Assembly (NCBI GenBank): GCA_025965475.1
Contig: JAOPWV010000168.1
Coordinates: forward strand, 1 to 56,456
DNA: 56,456 nt
Direction of reading: 5' to 3'
From: Frankiales bacterium
Lineage (GTDB): Bacteria > Actinomycetota > Actinomycetes > Mycobacteriales > SCTD01
The notes beneath the pieces were generated by a model that had not been told where the DNA came from, searched no databases, and saw nothing but the letters and a program-made list of their open reading frames with translations. The translations under genes and the position numbers were made by a program. Shown piece by piece: positions 34,846-42,349 of the stretch; within the stretch, counting starts at the first letter, position 1; each line of letters opens with the position of its first letter.

Positions 34846-34891
34846 TGATCGTGGGCTTGCTGGGGCCGTGGACCCAGCAAGCCCATGATCA
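34846..34891 (+). terminator. Hairpin terminator or REP-like palindrome
   Basis: Arms 34846-34864 (TGATCGTGGGCTTGCTGGG) and 34873-34891 (CCCAGCAAGCCCATGATCA) pair over 19 bp with one G-T wobble and an 8-nt loop. It lies between the cyclase stop and the convergent decarboxylase stop, which suits a bidirectional terminator. The sequence looks like a dispersed repeat unit, but I see only one copy here. Confidence 0.65.
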
Positions 34892-34996
34892 GGGGGGCGG
34901 TCGTTGTGCGGGGGCCGTGGTGCGTCCGCCGCTTCTTCGTCCGGTATCCCGACGGTCATGTCATCAACGTCGTGAGCCACGCATAGCCGTGCGGCG

Positions 34997-36436
34997 TCAG
35001 CGCAGGGTCGCCACCCGCAGCGTGGCCAGACCCGGATCGGCGGCGTACGCGACCCGGACGCCGTGTGCCCGCGCGGTGAGGAGCGCGTCGAGGACCTGCT
35101 CCGTGATGCGCTCGCCGGGAGCGAGCACAGGGACGCCCGGCGGGTACAGCGCGACGAGCTCGGCCGATACCTCGCCGACGGCGTCCCGGACCGCCACGGT
35201 GCGGGACGGCGAGAAGTAGGCGGTTCGCGGGTCGAGGACCTGCTCGGGCCGCAGGTCCCAACTGATGCTCGGCGCCACGTCACGCGGCGTACCCGCATGC
35301 CTGCGCAGTGAGGGGATCAGGACGTCGAGGAAACGCCCGGTGGTGTCCGCGTCGTCGGCGACGGTCACCATCGGCACGATGGTGTCGCGGTCGGCCATCT
35401 CCACCGGGACGCCGGCGGCGATGAGTTCCGCTTCGACGAGGACGCCGTCGGCGCCCGTGCCCGGCAGTACGAGGACGAGTTTGCAGGGATCACACCGACC
35501 GGCTCCGAACAGCTGCGCATCCGGGACGACCAGTCCTGGTACCTCGGCCAGCAACCGCCGGCGCATGCCATCCACGAGGTCGAGCAGCCGGCCGAGCAGT
35601 TCCGGTCCCCGCGTCTCCAGCAGGGCCCGGCAGGCGTCGATGCTGGCGAGTACGGATCCGGCAGGGCTCGTGGTGTGACCGGCTTCGAACGCCGTCTCCA
35701 GACGCTGCGGGTCGAGCAGCTCCGTGCGCGCCAGGACCAGGGCGCCCTGGCTGTACGCGGGTAGCGCCTTGTGCGCGGACGTGACGGCCGCGTCGGCCCC
35801 GAGGGCCAGCGCATGCGGCGGGAGGCCGGGGTGGAAGCCCAGGTGCGCGCCCCACGCCTGGTCGACGACGAGGGGGACGCCGTGCAGGTGGGCGAGCGCG
35901 GCGATCCGTGAGATGTCGGAGATCGCACCGAGGTACCCCGGTTCGGTGAGGAGTACGGCGCGCGCCGCGGGATGGGCGTCCAGAGCGGCGGCGACGTCGC
36001 CGATCGCGACCCCCAGCGGAAGCGCGGTTGCGGGATGGATCCGTGTCGGCAACCACACCGGCACGAGGCCGGCCAGCACCAGACCGAGCAGGGTCGACCG
36101 GTGCAGGCTCCGGGCCACGATGACCTCGTCGCCGGGACGGCCCAGAGCCAGACAGAGGGCCTGATTCCCGTGGGTGGAACCGCCACAGGAGAAGCGGCAC
36201 CAGTCGGCACCCCAGAGCCGGCCGGCCCGGGCCTCGGCGTCCGCCAGCCGGCCGCGGGAGAGCTTCGTCGTGTCGAGGCCGCCGTACAGCGGGACGTCCC
36301 CGTCGACCACCTGACCGAGACCCTGATCGAGCCGTCCGGCCCGGCGCTTGTGCCCGGGAATCGTGAAGGGCGCCGCGTCCGAGCGCAACGCGTCCAGGTA
36401 GGACGCGAGAAGCGGGGCGTCGTCACGCAGTGACAT
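34997..36436 (-). CDS. Orn/Lys/Arg decarboxylase family PLP enzyme
   Basis: 479-aa fold-type I PLP enzyme. The cofactor Lys is in TSAHKALPAYSQGA (about residue 221-234), and the N-terminal PGHK and the block GSTHGNQALCLAL (about 88-100) are family marks. The length is short for the inducible E. coli-type decarboxylases (about 715 aa) but normal for the Bacillus SpeA-like group. It would decarboxylate arginine, lysine or ornithine to a polyamine precursor. It is 25 bp after the GGDEF gene on the same strand, so it may be in its operon. Confidence 0.85.
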   Translation of the reverse strand: MSLRDDAPLLASYLDALRSDAAPFTIPGHKRRAGRLDQGLGQVVDGDVPLYGGLDTTKLSRGRLADAEARAGRLWGADWCRFSCGGSTHGNQALCLALGRPGDEVIVARSLHRSTLLGLVLAGLVPVWLPTRIHPATALPLGVAIGDVAAALDAHPAARAVLLTEPGYLGAISDISRIAALAHLHGVPLVVDQAWGAHLGFHPGLPPHALALGADAAVTSAHKALPAYSQGALVLARTELLDPQRLETAFEAGHTTSPAGSVLASIDACRALLETRGPELLGRLLDLVDGMRRRLLAEVPGLVVPDAQLFGAGRCDPCKLVLVLPGTGADGVLVEAELIAAGVPVEMADRDTIVPMVTVADDADTTGRFLDVLIPSLRRHAGTPRDVAPSISWDLRPEQVLDPRTAYFSPSRTVAVRDAVGEVSAELVALYPPGVPVLAPGERITEQVLDALLTARAHGVRVAYAADPGLATLRVATLR

Positions 36437-36461
36437 GGCGCGAGGTTACTGAGCGGTGCTG

Positions 36462-37256
36462 TCAGCAGACGTGCACCGGGCGGTCGTCCTGCCGCGGGAG
36501 CCGCAGGTCGATGGGCACGGGCGTGTGCTCGTCGAAGAGGGCGACCCGGGCCCGGCCGAGCTGCTTGGCGGCGTACATGGCCGCGTCTGCCTGGCGGAGC
36601 AGGGTCGCCGGCACCTCGTCGCCGCCCGTACTCAGGGCCACGCCGATGCTGGCCGTGACGACAACCGGGTCCCCGGCGATGAGGAAGGGCTCGGCGAGCA
36701 CGGTGAGCACGCGATCCGCGATCCGCCGTGCCTCGTCGCGCCCGGCCACGTCCTCGCAGAGCAGGACGAACTCGTCGCCGCCCAGCCGCGCGACGGTGTC
36801 GCCCGGCTTGAGACACCGGCGCAGCTGTCGTGCCACATGGATGAGCAGCTGATCGCCGGCGCTGTGGCCGAGCGAGTCGTTGACGGTCTTGAACCGGTCC
36901 ACGTCGACGAACATCACGGCGAGCCGGCCCTGGTGGCGCCGGTTCGTCACCAGCGCGTGTTCGATCCGGTCGTTCAGCAACCGGCGATTCGGGAGATCGG
37001 TCAGCGGGTCGTGCAGGACCAGTCGCTGCAGTTCGTCGGTTGCCGCCTCCAGGGCCAGCGTCCGCTCCTGCACCCGCCGCTCGAACTCCCGATGCGTCCC
37101 CTGCAGCTCCTCGGCGAGCATGTTGAGGCCCACCGTGATGGCGTCGATCTCGTCGCCGGCCCCCGATGGCTCGAGCCTCGTGTCGAGCCGGCCGGCGGCC
37201 AGCGCGATGACGGTCTCCACCAGCTGGTCGAGCCGGGGGTCGCGGTCCGGCGTCAC
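36462..37256 (-). CDS. GGDEF diguanylate cyclase with HAMP-like N terminus
   Basis: 264-aa soluble cyclase. The first 60 residues look like a HAMP/coiled-coil unit without a membrane helix (ALAAGRLDTRLEPSG ... LNMLAEELQGTH), and the GGDEF domain follows (about 90-250) with an intact LGGDEFVLL active site. The inhibitory I-site is degenerate: KPGD instead of RxxD. GTG 37256 overlaps the STAS-like gene stop (GTGA). It likely makes c-di-GMP under the control of its coupled partner. Confidence 0.88.
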   Translation of the reverse strand: MTPDRDPRLDQLVETVIALAAGRLDTRLEPSGAGDEIDAITVGLNMLAEELQGTHREFERRVQERTLALEAATDELQRLVLHDPLTDLPNRRLLNDRIEHALVTNRRHQGRLAVMFVDVDRFKTVNDSLGHSAGDQLLIHVARQLRRCLKPGDTVARLGGDEFVLLCEDVAGRDEARRIADRVLTVLAEPFLIAGDPVVVTASIGVALSTGGDEVPATLLRQADAAMYAAKQLGRARVALFDEHTPVPIDLRLPRQDDRPVHVC

Positions 37257-37663
37257 GGCAGGTACCCGCGCAGCCAGCGGACGGCCTCCTCGTCGTCGGC
37301 GAAGAACCGCGAGGGCACGGCCGGCCGGGTGACGCTGAGACTGAAGTTGGCGATCACCCGCACCATCGGCGTCTGGCCGACCAGCGCCAGGGCCGCGATC
37401 GAGCTGTCCCCGTCGTAGACACCGCGGGCCGCCCGGGTGAGTCCGTTGATCCCGCTGATGTCCACGAGCAGGGGCAACCGCCGGCCGCCGCCGACTTCGG
37501 CCACGACCTCGACGCTCCTGCGGGCGTACTCCTGCGTGATGGTGGTCCCGGCGGCCCACCGCAGGCGGACGATCCCGTCCGGGTCGACGCCGACGGTCAT
37601 GAGGGGCTCGGGGGCGATGGTGTCGCCGGTAACAGCCTCGCCCGGAGCATGGGGGGAGTTCAT
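37253..37663 (-). CDS. STAS/SpoIIAA-like domain protein
   Basis: 136-aa cytosolic protein. The segment VRLRWAAGTTITQEYARRSVEVVAEV followed by LPLLVDISGINGLTRAAR resembles the STAS/SpoIIAA-like (DUF7793-type) fold found beside signalling genes in actinobacteria. No phosphorylatable Ser is obvious. It is the first gene of a minus-strand operon with the GGDEF protein. A binding role that switches the cyclase is likely but inferred. Confidence 0.65.
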   Translation of the reverse strand: MNSPHAPGEAVTGDTIAPEPLMTVGVDPDGIVRLRWAAGTTITQEYARRSVEVVAEVGGGRRLPLLVDISGINGLTRAARGVYDGDSSIAALALVGQTPMVRVIANFSLSVTRPAVPSRFFADDEEAVRWLRGYLP

Positions 37664-37688
37664 GCCATTTGTCTCGGCAACGATTGCC

Positions 37689-37702
37689 GGCCTGCGCAGG
37701 CC
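37689..37702. promoter_or_regulatory. Perfect 14-bp palindrome in the STAS/gntR divergent gap
   Basis: GGCCTGCGCAGGCC is fully symmetric. It lies 26 bp upstream of the STAS-like gene start, within the 193-bp gap to the divergent GntR gene. A short GGCAA-CGA-TTGCC repeat is next to it (about 37677-37689). Possible regulator site; high GC makes chance possible. Confidence 0.3.
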
Positions 37703-37856
37703 CGAACGGAGTATCTCGTCCGCGTCCGTCCTGACGGCGGACCCGTGCTGCAGCTGGTCCAGCCCGCTCGGCAGATGCCCACGTCGGGGCCCCTCGCCCC
37801 CCAACCGGCCGGTGCGTCGCGGACCGCTCCTCGGCGCCTCGTGACACGGTGGACAC

Positions 37857-38510
37857 ATGACGCTGCCACACGAGAACCTGTCGGAGAAGGTGAAACAGGT
37901 GATCCTGGAGCGCGTCGTCGACGGGACGTACCCGCCCGGCACCCGGCTCATCGAGCTGCAGCTCGCCCGTGAGTTCGGGGTGAGCCAGGCGCCGGTGCGG
38001 GAGGCCCTGCGCGAGCTGGCCGTGACGCGCCTGGTCGAGAGCGCCCCCCGCCGGGGCACGTTCGTCCGGGCGGCCAGCCAGGAGGACCTCGCGGAGGTGT
38101 ACCTGGTCCGCATGGCGCTGGAGGAGACCGCCGGCCGCTACGCCGTGGAGGCGCTGCATGCCGACCCGTCGCCGTTGTACCGGGCCCTGGCCCAGATGCG
38201 GGCGTCCGCGGACGCCGGAGACGTACGCGGCCTCGTCCAGGGCAGCGTCGCCTTCCACCGCGCCGTCATGATCGCCACCGGCAACCGCCTGTTGCTGGAG
38301 ATGTGGGACAGCCTGCTCGTCGAGGTCCGCACCATGGCCACGGTCGTACGGGGCCACGTCGATCTCCACCACGCCGCGGAGCTGCACGTGCCGCTCATCG
38401 AAGCCTTCGAGCGCGGCGACGGGGCGGAGTGCGCGCGGCTGCTGGCCGACCATCAGCAGGAGTACCTGAAGCTGCCCCAGGAGACGTCCCCGGAGCCGCC
38501 AGCCGGCTAG
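37857..38510 (+). CDS. GntR-family regulator, FCD (FadR) type
   Basis: 217-aa regulator. Winged helix about 7-70 (YPPGTRLIELQLAREFGVSQAPVREALREL) and FCD ligand domain about 85-205 with the metal-binding Asp/His pattern (VAFHRAVMIATGN and HVPLIEAFERGD). FCD regulators usually sense carboxylates. It is 97 bp upstream of, and on the same strand as, the FAH-hydrolase operon, whose gap contains a 10-bp palindrome. Autoregulation together with control of that operon is likely. Confidence 0.9.
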   Translation: MTLPHENLSEKVKQVILERVVDGTYPPGTRLIELQLAREFGVSQAPVREALRELAVTRLVESAPRRGTFVRAASQEDLAEVYLVRMALEETAGRYAVEALHADPSPLYRALAQMRASADAGDVRGLVQGSVAFHRAVMIATGNRLLLEMWDSLLVEVRTMATVVRGHVDLHHAAELHVPLIEAFERGDGAECARLLADHQQEYLKLPQETSPEPPAG

Positions 38511-38575
38511 CGCCGGATGGCAGCACCATCTCTGCGGCACCCCTTGTGGCCTGGATCACCTCCCGCTACGTTGCA

Positions 38576-38585
38576 TTATCGATAA
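38576..38585. promoter_or_regulatory. TTATCGATAA palindrome before the FAH operon
   Basis: A perfect 10-bp AT-rich palindrome in a GC-rich genome, preceded by ACGTTGCA (38568-38575), 22 bp ahead of the FAH gene start. AT-rich palindromes are usual targets of FCD-type GntR regulators. The gene next to it is such a regulator, so an operator is likely. Confidence 0.5.
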
Positions 38586-38607
38586 CCGATGAAACGGGGA
38601 TGTGCCG

Positions 38608-39504
38608 ATGAAGCTCGTGGGCTACCAGCACGGGGCGCGGCAGCAGGTGGGTGTCCTCGTGGGCGACGAGACCGAGATCCTGCCGCTCGGTGTGGCGCTA
38701 CCGCCCGGGGCCGCGCTGGACCTGACGTCGTTGATCGAGCAGTGGGACGTCCTGGCCGGCAAGCTCGACCTGGAGCAGCCAGGCCGGCTCCGGCTGTCGG
38801 ACGTGACGCTCACGGCCCCCATCCCGCAGCCGCGCCGCAACGTGATCTGCGTCGGCCGCAACTACGTCGAGCACGCCGCCGAGTTCGGCAGGAGCGGCTA
38901 CGACGCGACAGGGGCGAACGCGGACGCCGGTCACACGCCGGATGCGCCCGTGGTGTTCACCAAGGCACCCTCGACGGTGATCGGCCACGGCGTCGACATC
39001 GAACCCCACACCGCGGTGACGTCGGCGCTGGACTACGAGGCCGAGCTCGGCGTGATCATCGGACGGGGCGGCCGCGGCATCAGCAGGCAGCAGGCGATGG
39101 ACCACGTCTGGGGCTACACGATCATCAACGACGTCACCGCCCGCGACCTGCAGAAGAACCACAAGCAGTGGTTCCTCGGCAAGAGTCTGGACACGTTCTG
39201 CCCGATGGGGCCCTGGGCCGTGACCGCCGATGAGATCGGCGACGGACCGCTCGACCTTCTGTGCACGGTCAACGGCGAGGTGCGCCAGCGCGCCAGCACC
39301 GCCGACCTCATCTTTGACATCCCGACGATCATCGAGACGATCAGCAGAGGGATGACGCTGCAGCCCGGCGACGTGATCGCCACCGGGACGCCGAAGGGCG
39401 TCGGCCTCGGGTTCGACCCGCCGCGGTTCCTGCAACCCGGCGACGTCGTCGAGATCAGCATCAGCGGCCTGGGAACCCTGCGGAACACGGTGGGAGCGGC
39501 ATGA
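38608..39504 (+). CDS. Fumarylacetoacetate-hydrolase family protein
   Basis: 298-aa metal-dependent C-C bond hydrolase, decarboxylase or isomerase. Metal-ligand Glu residues are in LDYEAELGVIIG (about 137-148) and the end ATGTPKGVGLGF (about 258-268) is the family mark. Members work on ring-fission products such as fumarylpyruvate or oxaloacetate-like acids; the substrate cannot be told. ATG 38608 is preferred because homology starts there; GTG 38602 is in frame. Its stop overlaps the next gene start (ATGA). Confidence 0.85.
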   Translation: MKLVGYQHGARQQVGVLVGDETEILPLGVALPPGAALDLTSLIEQWDVLAGKLDLEQPGRLRLSDVTLTAPIPQPRRNVICVGRNYVEHAAEFGRSGYDATGANADAGHTPDAPVVFTKAPSTVIGHGVDIEPHTAVTSALDYEAELGVIIGRGGRGISRQQAMDHVWGYTIINDVTARDLQKNHKQWFLGKSLDTFCPMGPWAVTADEIGDGPLDLLCTVNGEVRQRASTADLIFDIPTIIETISRGMTLQPGDVIATGTPKGVGLGFDPPRFLQPGDVVEISISGLGTLRNTVGAA

Positions 39505-40277
39505 GCGTGCAGCAGATCGGTGGCAAGCAGTTGTTCGTCGAGGACACCGGCGGCGCCGGCAAGGTGGTCGTCCTGGTCCACGGTCTGGGCGGTACGACGA
39601 GCTTCTACGAGCCCCTGGTCCCCGCGCTGTCCGAGCGGTTCCGGCTCGTGCGCTACGACTTCGACGGGCACGGCCGCTCGCCCCTGACCGGCCCGCTGTC
39701 CATGCCTGCGCTCGCGGAGGACCTGGCCGCGGTGATCGCCTCGGTCGGGGCGCCCGCCCACGTGGTCGCCCACTCGATGGGGACGCTGGTCGCCCAACAG
39801 CTGGCCGCCACCCGGCCCGAGCTCATCGACGAGCTCGTGCTGCTCGGACCCGTCCGGGCCCAGGCCGAGCCGGCCAAGGAGGCCACCCGCGGCCGCGCCG
39901 CGACCGTGCGCGAGAAGGGGATGGTCGCCGTCGCCGACACGATCGTCACCGCCGGTACCGCCGAAGCCGCGCGGCAGGCGAACCCCATCCTCGCCGGCGC
40001 CGTACGGGAGATGCTCCTGGGCCAGGACGCCGAGGCGTACGCGCAGGCCTGCGAGGCGCTGGCTGCCGCAGGGAACCCCGACCTCACCGCAGTCACGGCC
40101 CGCGTGCTGCTGCTCACCGGCACCGAGGACAAGGTCAGCCCGCCCGCCACCAGCGAGGCGATGGCCCAGGAGATCAAGGACGCGACGACGGCTACCACAC
40201 CGGACACCGCGCACTGGACGGTCACGGAGGCGCCCCGGTTCGTCAGCGAACAGACGCTGGCGTTCCTGACCGCCTGA
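39501..40277 (+). CDS. Alpha/beta-fold hydrolase (PcaD-like)
   Basis: 258-aa hydrolase. The nucleophile Ser is in AHSMGTLVA (about 93-101), the acidic residue in LTGTEDKVSPP (about 209) and the His in DTAHWTVTE (about 236). The closest named type is 3-oxoadipate enol-lactonase, but other esterases of this fold look the same. It overlaps the FAH gene, so both act in one pathway. Confidence 0.82.
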   Translation: MSVQQIGGKQLFVEDTGGAGKVVVLVHGLGGTTSFYEPLVPALSERFRLVRYDFDGHGRSPLTGPLSMPALAEDLAAVIASVGAPAHVVAHSMGTLVAQQLAATRPELIDELVLLGPVRAQAEPAKEATRGRAATVREKGMVAVADTIVTAGTAEAARQANPILAGAVREMLLGQDAEAYAQACEALAAAGNPDLTAVTARVLLLTGTEDKVSPPATSEAMAQEIKDATTATTPDTAHWTVTEAPRFVSEQTLAFLTA

Positions 40278-40420
40278 CCGCGCTCCACCGCACAGCTGCA
40301 CGACGAGCGATCCACGCACGAGATACGCGCACGACCCGCTCCACCGGTGACGGCTGCAGCGCCACCGGGACCTTGCCAGGCACCTCTTGCCCGCTGTCCC
40401 GAACCGGAAGGAACACCGCC

Positions 40421-41722
40421 ATGGCCGATGCCTCGGTCCTGTTCACCAATGTCAACGTCCTCGACAGCACGGGCGAGCAGCCCTTCGCCGGCGAGGTCCT
40501 GGTCGTCGGCGACCGCATCGCCGAGATCCGCCGCCGCGCCGGCGACCTGCCCCACGAGGGCGTCAAGGTGGTCGACGGCCGCGGAGGCACGCTGATGTCG
40601 GGGCTGTGCGACGCGCACACCCACTTCACCTGGAACAACGGTGATCTCAACGCGCTGGGAACGATGGGTGTCGAGGAGCACGTGCTGCACTCGATGCGCT
40701 CGGCCAAGACCTACATCGACTACGGCTACACGATGTGTGTGGGAGCCGCCAGCGCCAAGGCACGCCTCGACGTGGTGATGCGCAACGCCATCAACGCCGG
40801 TGAGATCCCCGGCCCGCGCTACCTGGCGAACGGTATGGAGATCGCCACCACTGCAGGGGAGCTCATCGGCTCGATCACGCAGTATGCGGACGGCCCGGAA
40901 GAGATGCGCAAGGTGGTGCGGAGCACGATCGCGCTCGGGGTCGACTCGATCAAGCTCTCGATGTCGGGCGAGGAGATCACCGGCGGACAGCGTGCCGCGG
41001 ACAACTACTTCACCGACGAGGAAGTCGCGATGGCGGTGAAGGAGGCGCACAACCGCAACGTGCGGGTCTGCGTCCATGCGCGCAGCGGGGAGAGCGTGAA
41101 GATCGCCCTACGTAACGGGGTCGACATCATCTATCACGCCTCGTTCGTCGACGAGGAGGGCCTGGACATGCTGGAGGCGCAGAAGGACCGCGTCTTCGTC
41201 GCCCCCGGACTGAACTGGCTGTACGCCACCCTGAACGAGGCCGGGGGCTTCGGCTACCCGCGGGAGCTCGCGGTCGAGCACGGCTACGAGATCGAGCTCG
41301 CTGCTGCGATCCAGGGACTGAAGGAGATGAAGGCCCGCGGCATCCGGCTGCTGCCCGGCGGTGACTACGGCTTCGCCTGGACACCGCACGGCACGTACGC
41401 CCGGGATCTCGAGCACTTCGTGAAACTGCTCGGCTTCACGCCGATGGAGGCCCTCCAGGCTGCCACCGCGCTCGGCGGCGAGATCATGCTGGCACCCGAC
41501 GAACTCGGCAAGGTCCTCCCGGGTTACAAGGCGGACCTGCTGCTCGTCGACGGCGATCCGCTGGCCGACATCAGCATCCTGCAGGACATCACGAAGCTCG
41601 TCGGCGTGATGAAGGACGGGGTCTTCCACCGCGAGCCCGCCGCCCGCCGCCCGGAGGACGACGTGAAGGCCATGACCTCACTGCCGGACAGCAGTCCCCG
41701 CCAGACGCTCGTCCACCCGTAA
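40421..41722 (+). CDS. Imidazolonepropionase-like amidohydrolase
   Basis: 433-aa binuclear metal hydrolase. DAHTHFTW (about 66) holds the first two His, SIKLSMSG (about 185) the carboxylated Lys candidate, CVHARS and IYHASF the other His, and GGDYGFAW the catalytic Asp (about 310). The type acts on peptides, cyclic amides or prolidase-like substrates. AAGGA precedes ATG 40421. A 143-bp gap separates it from the hydrolase, so it may have its own promoter. A strong terminator follows. Confidence 0.82.
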   Translation: MADASVLFTNVNVLDSTGEQPFAGEVLVVGDRIAEIRRRAGDLPHEGVKVVDGRGGTLMSGLCDAHTHFTWNNGDLNALGTMGVEEHVLHSMRSAKTYIDYGYTMCVGAASAKARLDVVMRNAINAGEIPGPRYLANGMEIATTAGELIGSITQYADGPEEMRKVVRSTIALGVDSIKLSMSGEEITGGQRAADNYFTDEEVAMAVKEAHNRNVRVCVHARSGESVKIALRNGVDIIYHASFVDEEGLDMLEAQKDRVFVAPGLNWLYATLNEAGGFGYPRELAVEHGYEIELAAAIQGLKEMKARGIRLLPGGDYGFAWTPHGTYARDLEHFVKLLGFTPMEALQAATALGGEIMLAPDELGKVLPGYKADLLLVDGDPLADISILQDITKLVGVMKDGVFHREPAARRPEDDVKAMTSLPDSSPRQTLVHP

Positions 41723-41733
41723 GCCTGTCGTCG

Positions 41734-41765
41734 CGGAGGCGCCGTCCCGTGGGACGGCGCCTCCG
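41734..41765 (+). terminator. Strong stem-loop terminator after the amidohydrolase
   Basis: Perfect 15-bp arms CGGAGGCGCCGTCCC (41734-41748) and GGGACGGCGCCTCCG (41751-41765) with a two-base loop as drawn. It starts 12 bp after the stop and ends the 38.6-41.7 kb transcript. Confidence 0.85.
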
Positions 41766-42058
41766 TCGTGCCAGAGGGGCGGATGCCCGAGCCCGGTAGG
41801 GGTGGGTCGGGTGGCGGGTCGGTCGGCGATGGCACCGGCGGTGCGCCCGGGTCGCGGGGCTCCGGTTCGGGCCAGGGATCCGTCCGGTGGGTGTTCCTGC
41901 GCAGAGCCCAGGTGGTCATGTCGGCACCTCGCGATACACCGGCCTGGACGTGTCATCCAGGAAGAGGTTCCGCGCCACAGATCCCTTGCGGAGGTGGACT
42001 GTGGCGCCCCATCAGCGTAGAGAGTGAAGTGCTGGCCGTCCCGGCACGGAGGTCGAAG
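41766..42058. other. Non-coding stretch before the zinc-finger gene
   Basis: The first half is G/S-rich low-complexity sequence with no gene I can support. The second half holds an inverted repeat (41972-42007) and the ribosome site GGAGG of the following gene. No clear promoter hexamers are visible. Confidence 0.5.
41972..42007. promoter_or_regulatory. Inverted repeat GCGCCACAG / CTGTGGCGC
   Basis: Perfect 9-bp arms (41972-41980 and 41999-42007) with an 18-bp spacer, 52 bp before the C2H2 protein gene. It could be an operator or an RNA hairpin in the leader. Confidence 0.4.
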
Positions 42059-42268
42059 ATGACGGTTCATCAGTGCCCCGATTGCATCCTTCGGTTCCTC
42101 ACGAAGAGTGAGCTGGAGTTCCACCTGCGCGAGGAGCACCCCGCCTTCCGGCACGACTACCCGGCGCGGGTCCACGAGCACCCGGCGCCCGAGGTCATCC
42201 GGGCAGGGAGCCCGTGGGCGAGGGTGAAGAACGCCGGCTACGACCTCCTCTTCTACTTCAAGCGCTGA
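42059..42268 (+). CDS. Small classical C2H2 zinc-finger protein
   Basis: 69-aa protein that has one zinc finger, CPDCILRFLTKSELEFHLREEH in full, described in parts: C-x2-C, then 12 residues containing Phe at +4 and Leu at +10, then H-x4-H (residues 6-27). This is the classical eukaryote-like pattern, not the Ros/MucR one with 9 residues between C and H. The remainder is basic and aromatic, ending NAGYDLLFYFKR. The strong ribosome site GGAGG before ATG 42059 supports this start over longer ones. It may bind nucleic acid or protein. The function is unassigned. Confidence 0.7.
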   Translation: MTVHQCPDCILRFLTKSELEFHLREEHPAFRHDYPARVHEHPAPEVIRAGSPWARVKNAGYDLLFYFKR

Positions 42269-42308
42269 GACAGCCTCTCAAGACCGAGGAGGTGTCCTAG
42301 TTCGCCGT

Positions 42309-42320
42309 ACGTTGCAACGT
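42309..42320. promoter_or_regulatory. ACGTTGCAACGT palindrome upstream of formamidase
   Basis: A perfect 12-bp palindrome 30 bp before the fmdA start. The half ACGTTGCA occurs also at 38568-38575, before the FAH operon, so one regulator (the GntR protein) may control both. Inferred. Confidence 0.45.
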
Positions 42321-42349
42321 CCGCCGTGACCGAGGTAGAGGAGTCAGCT

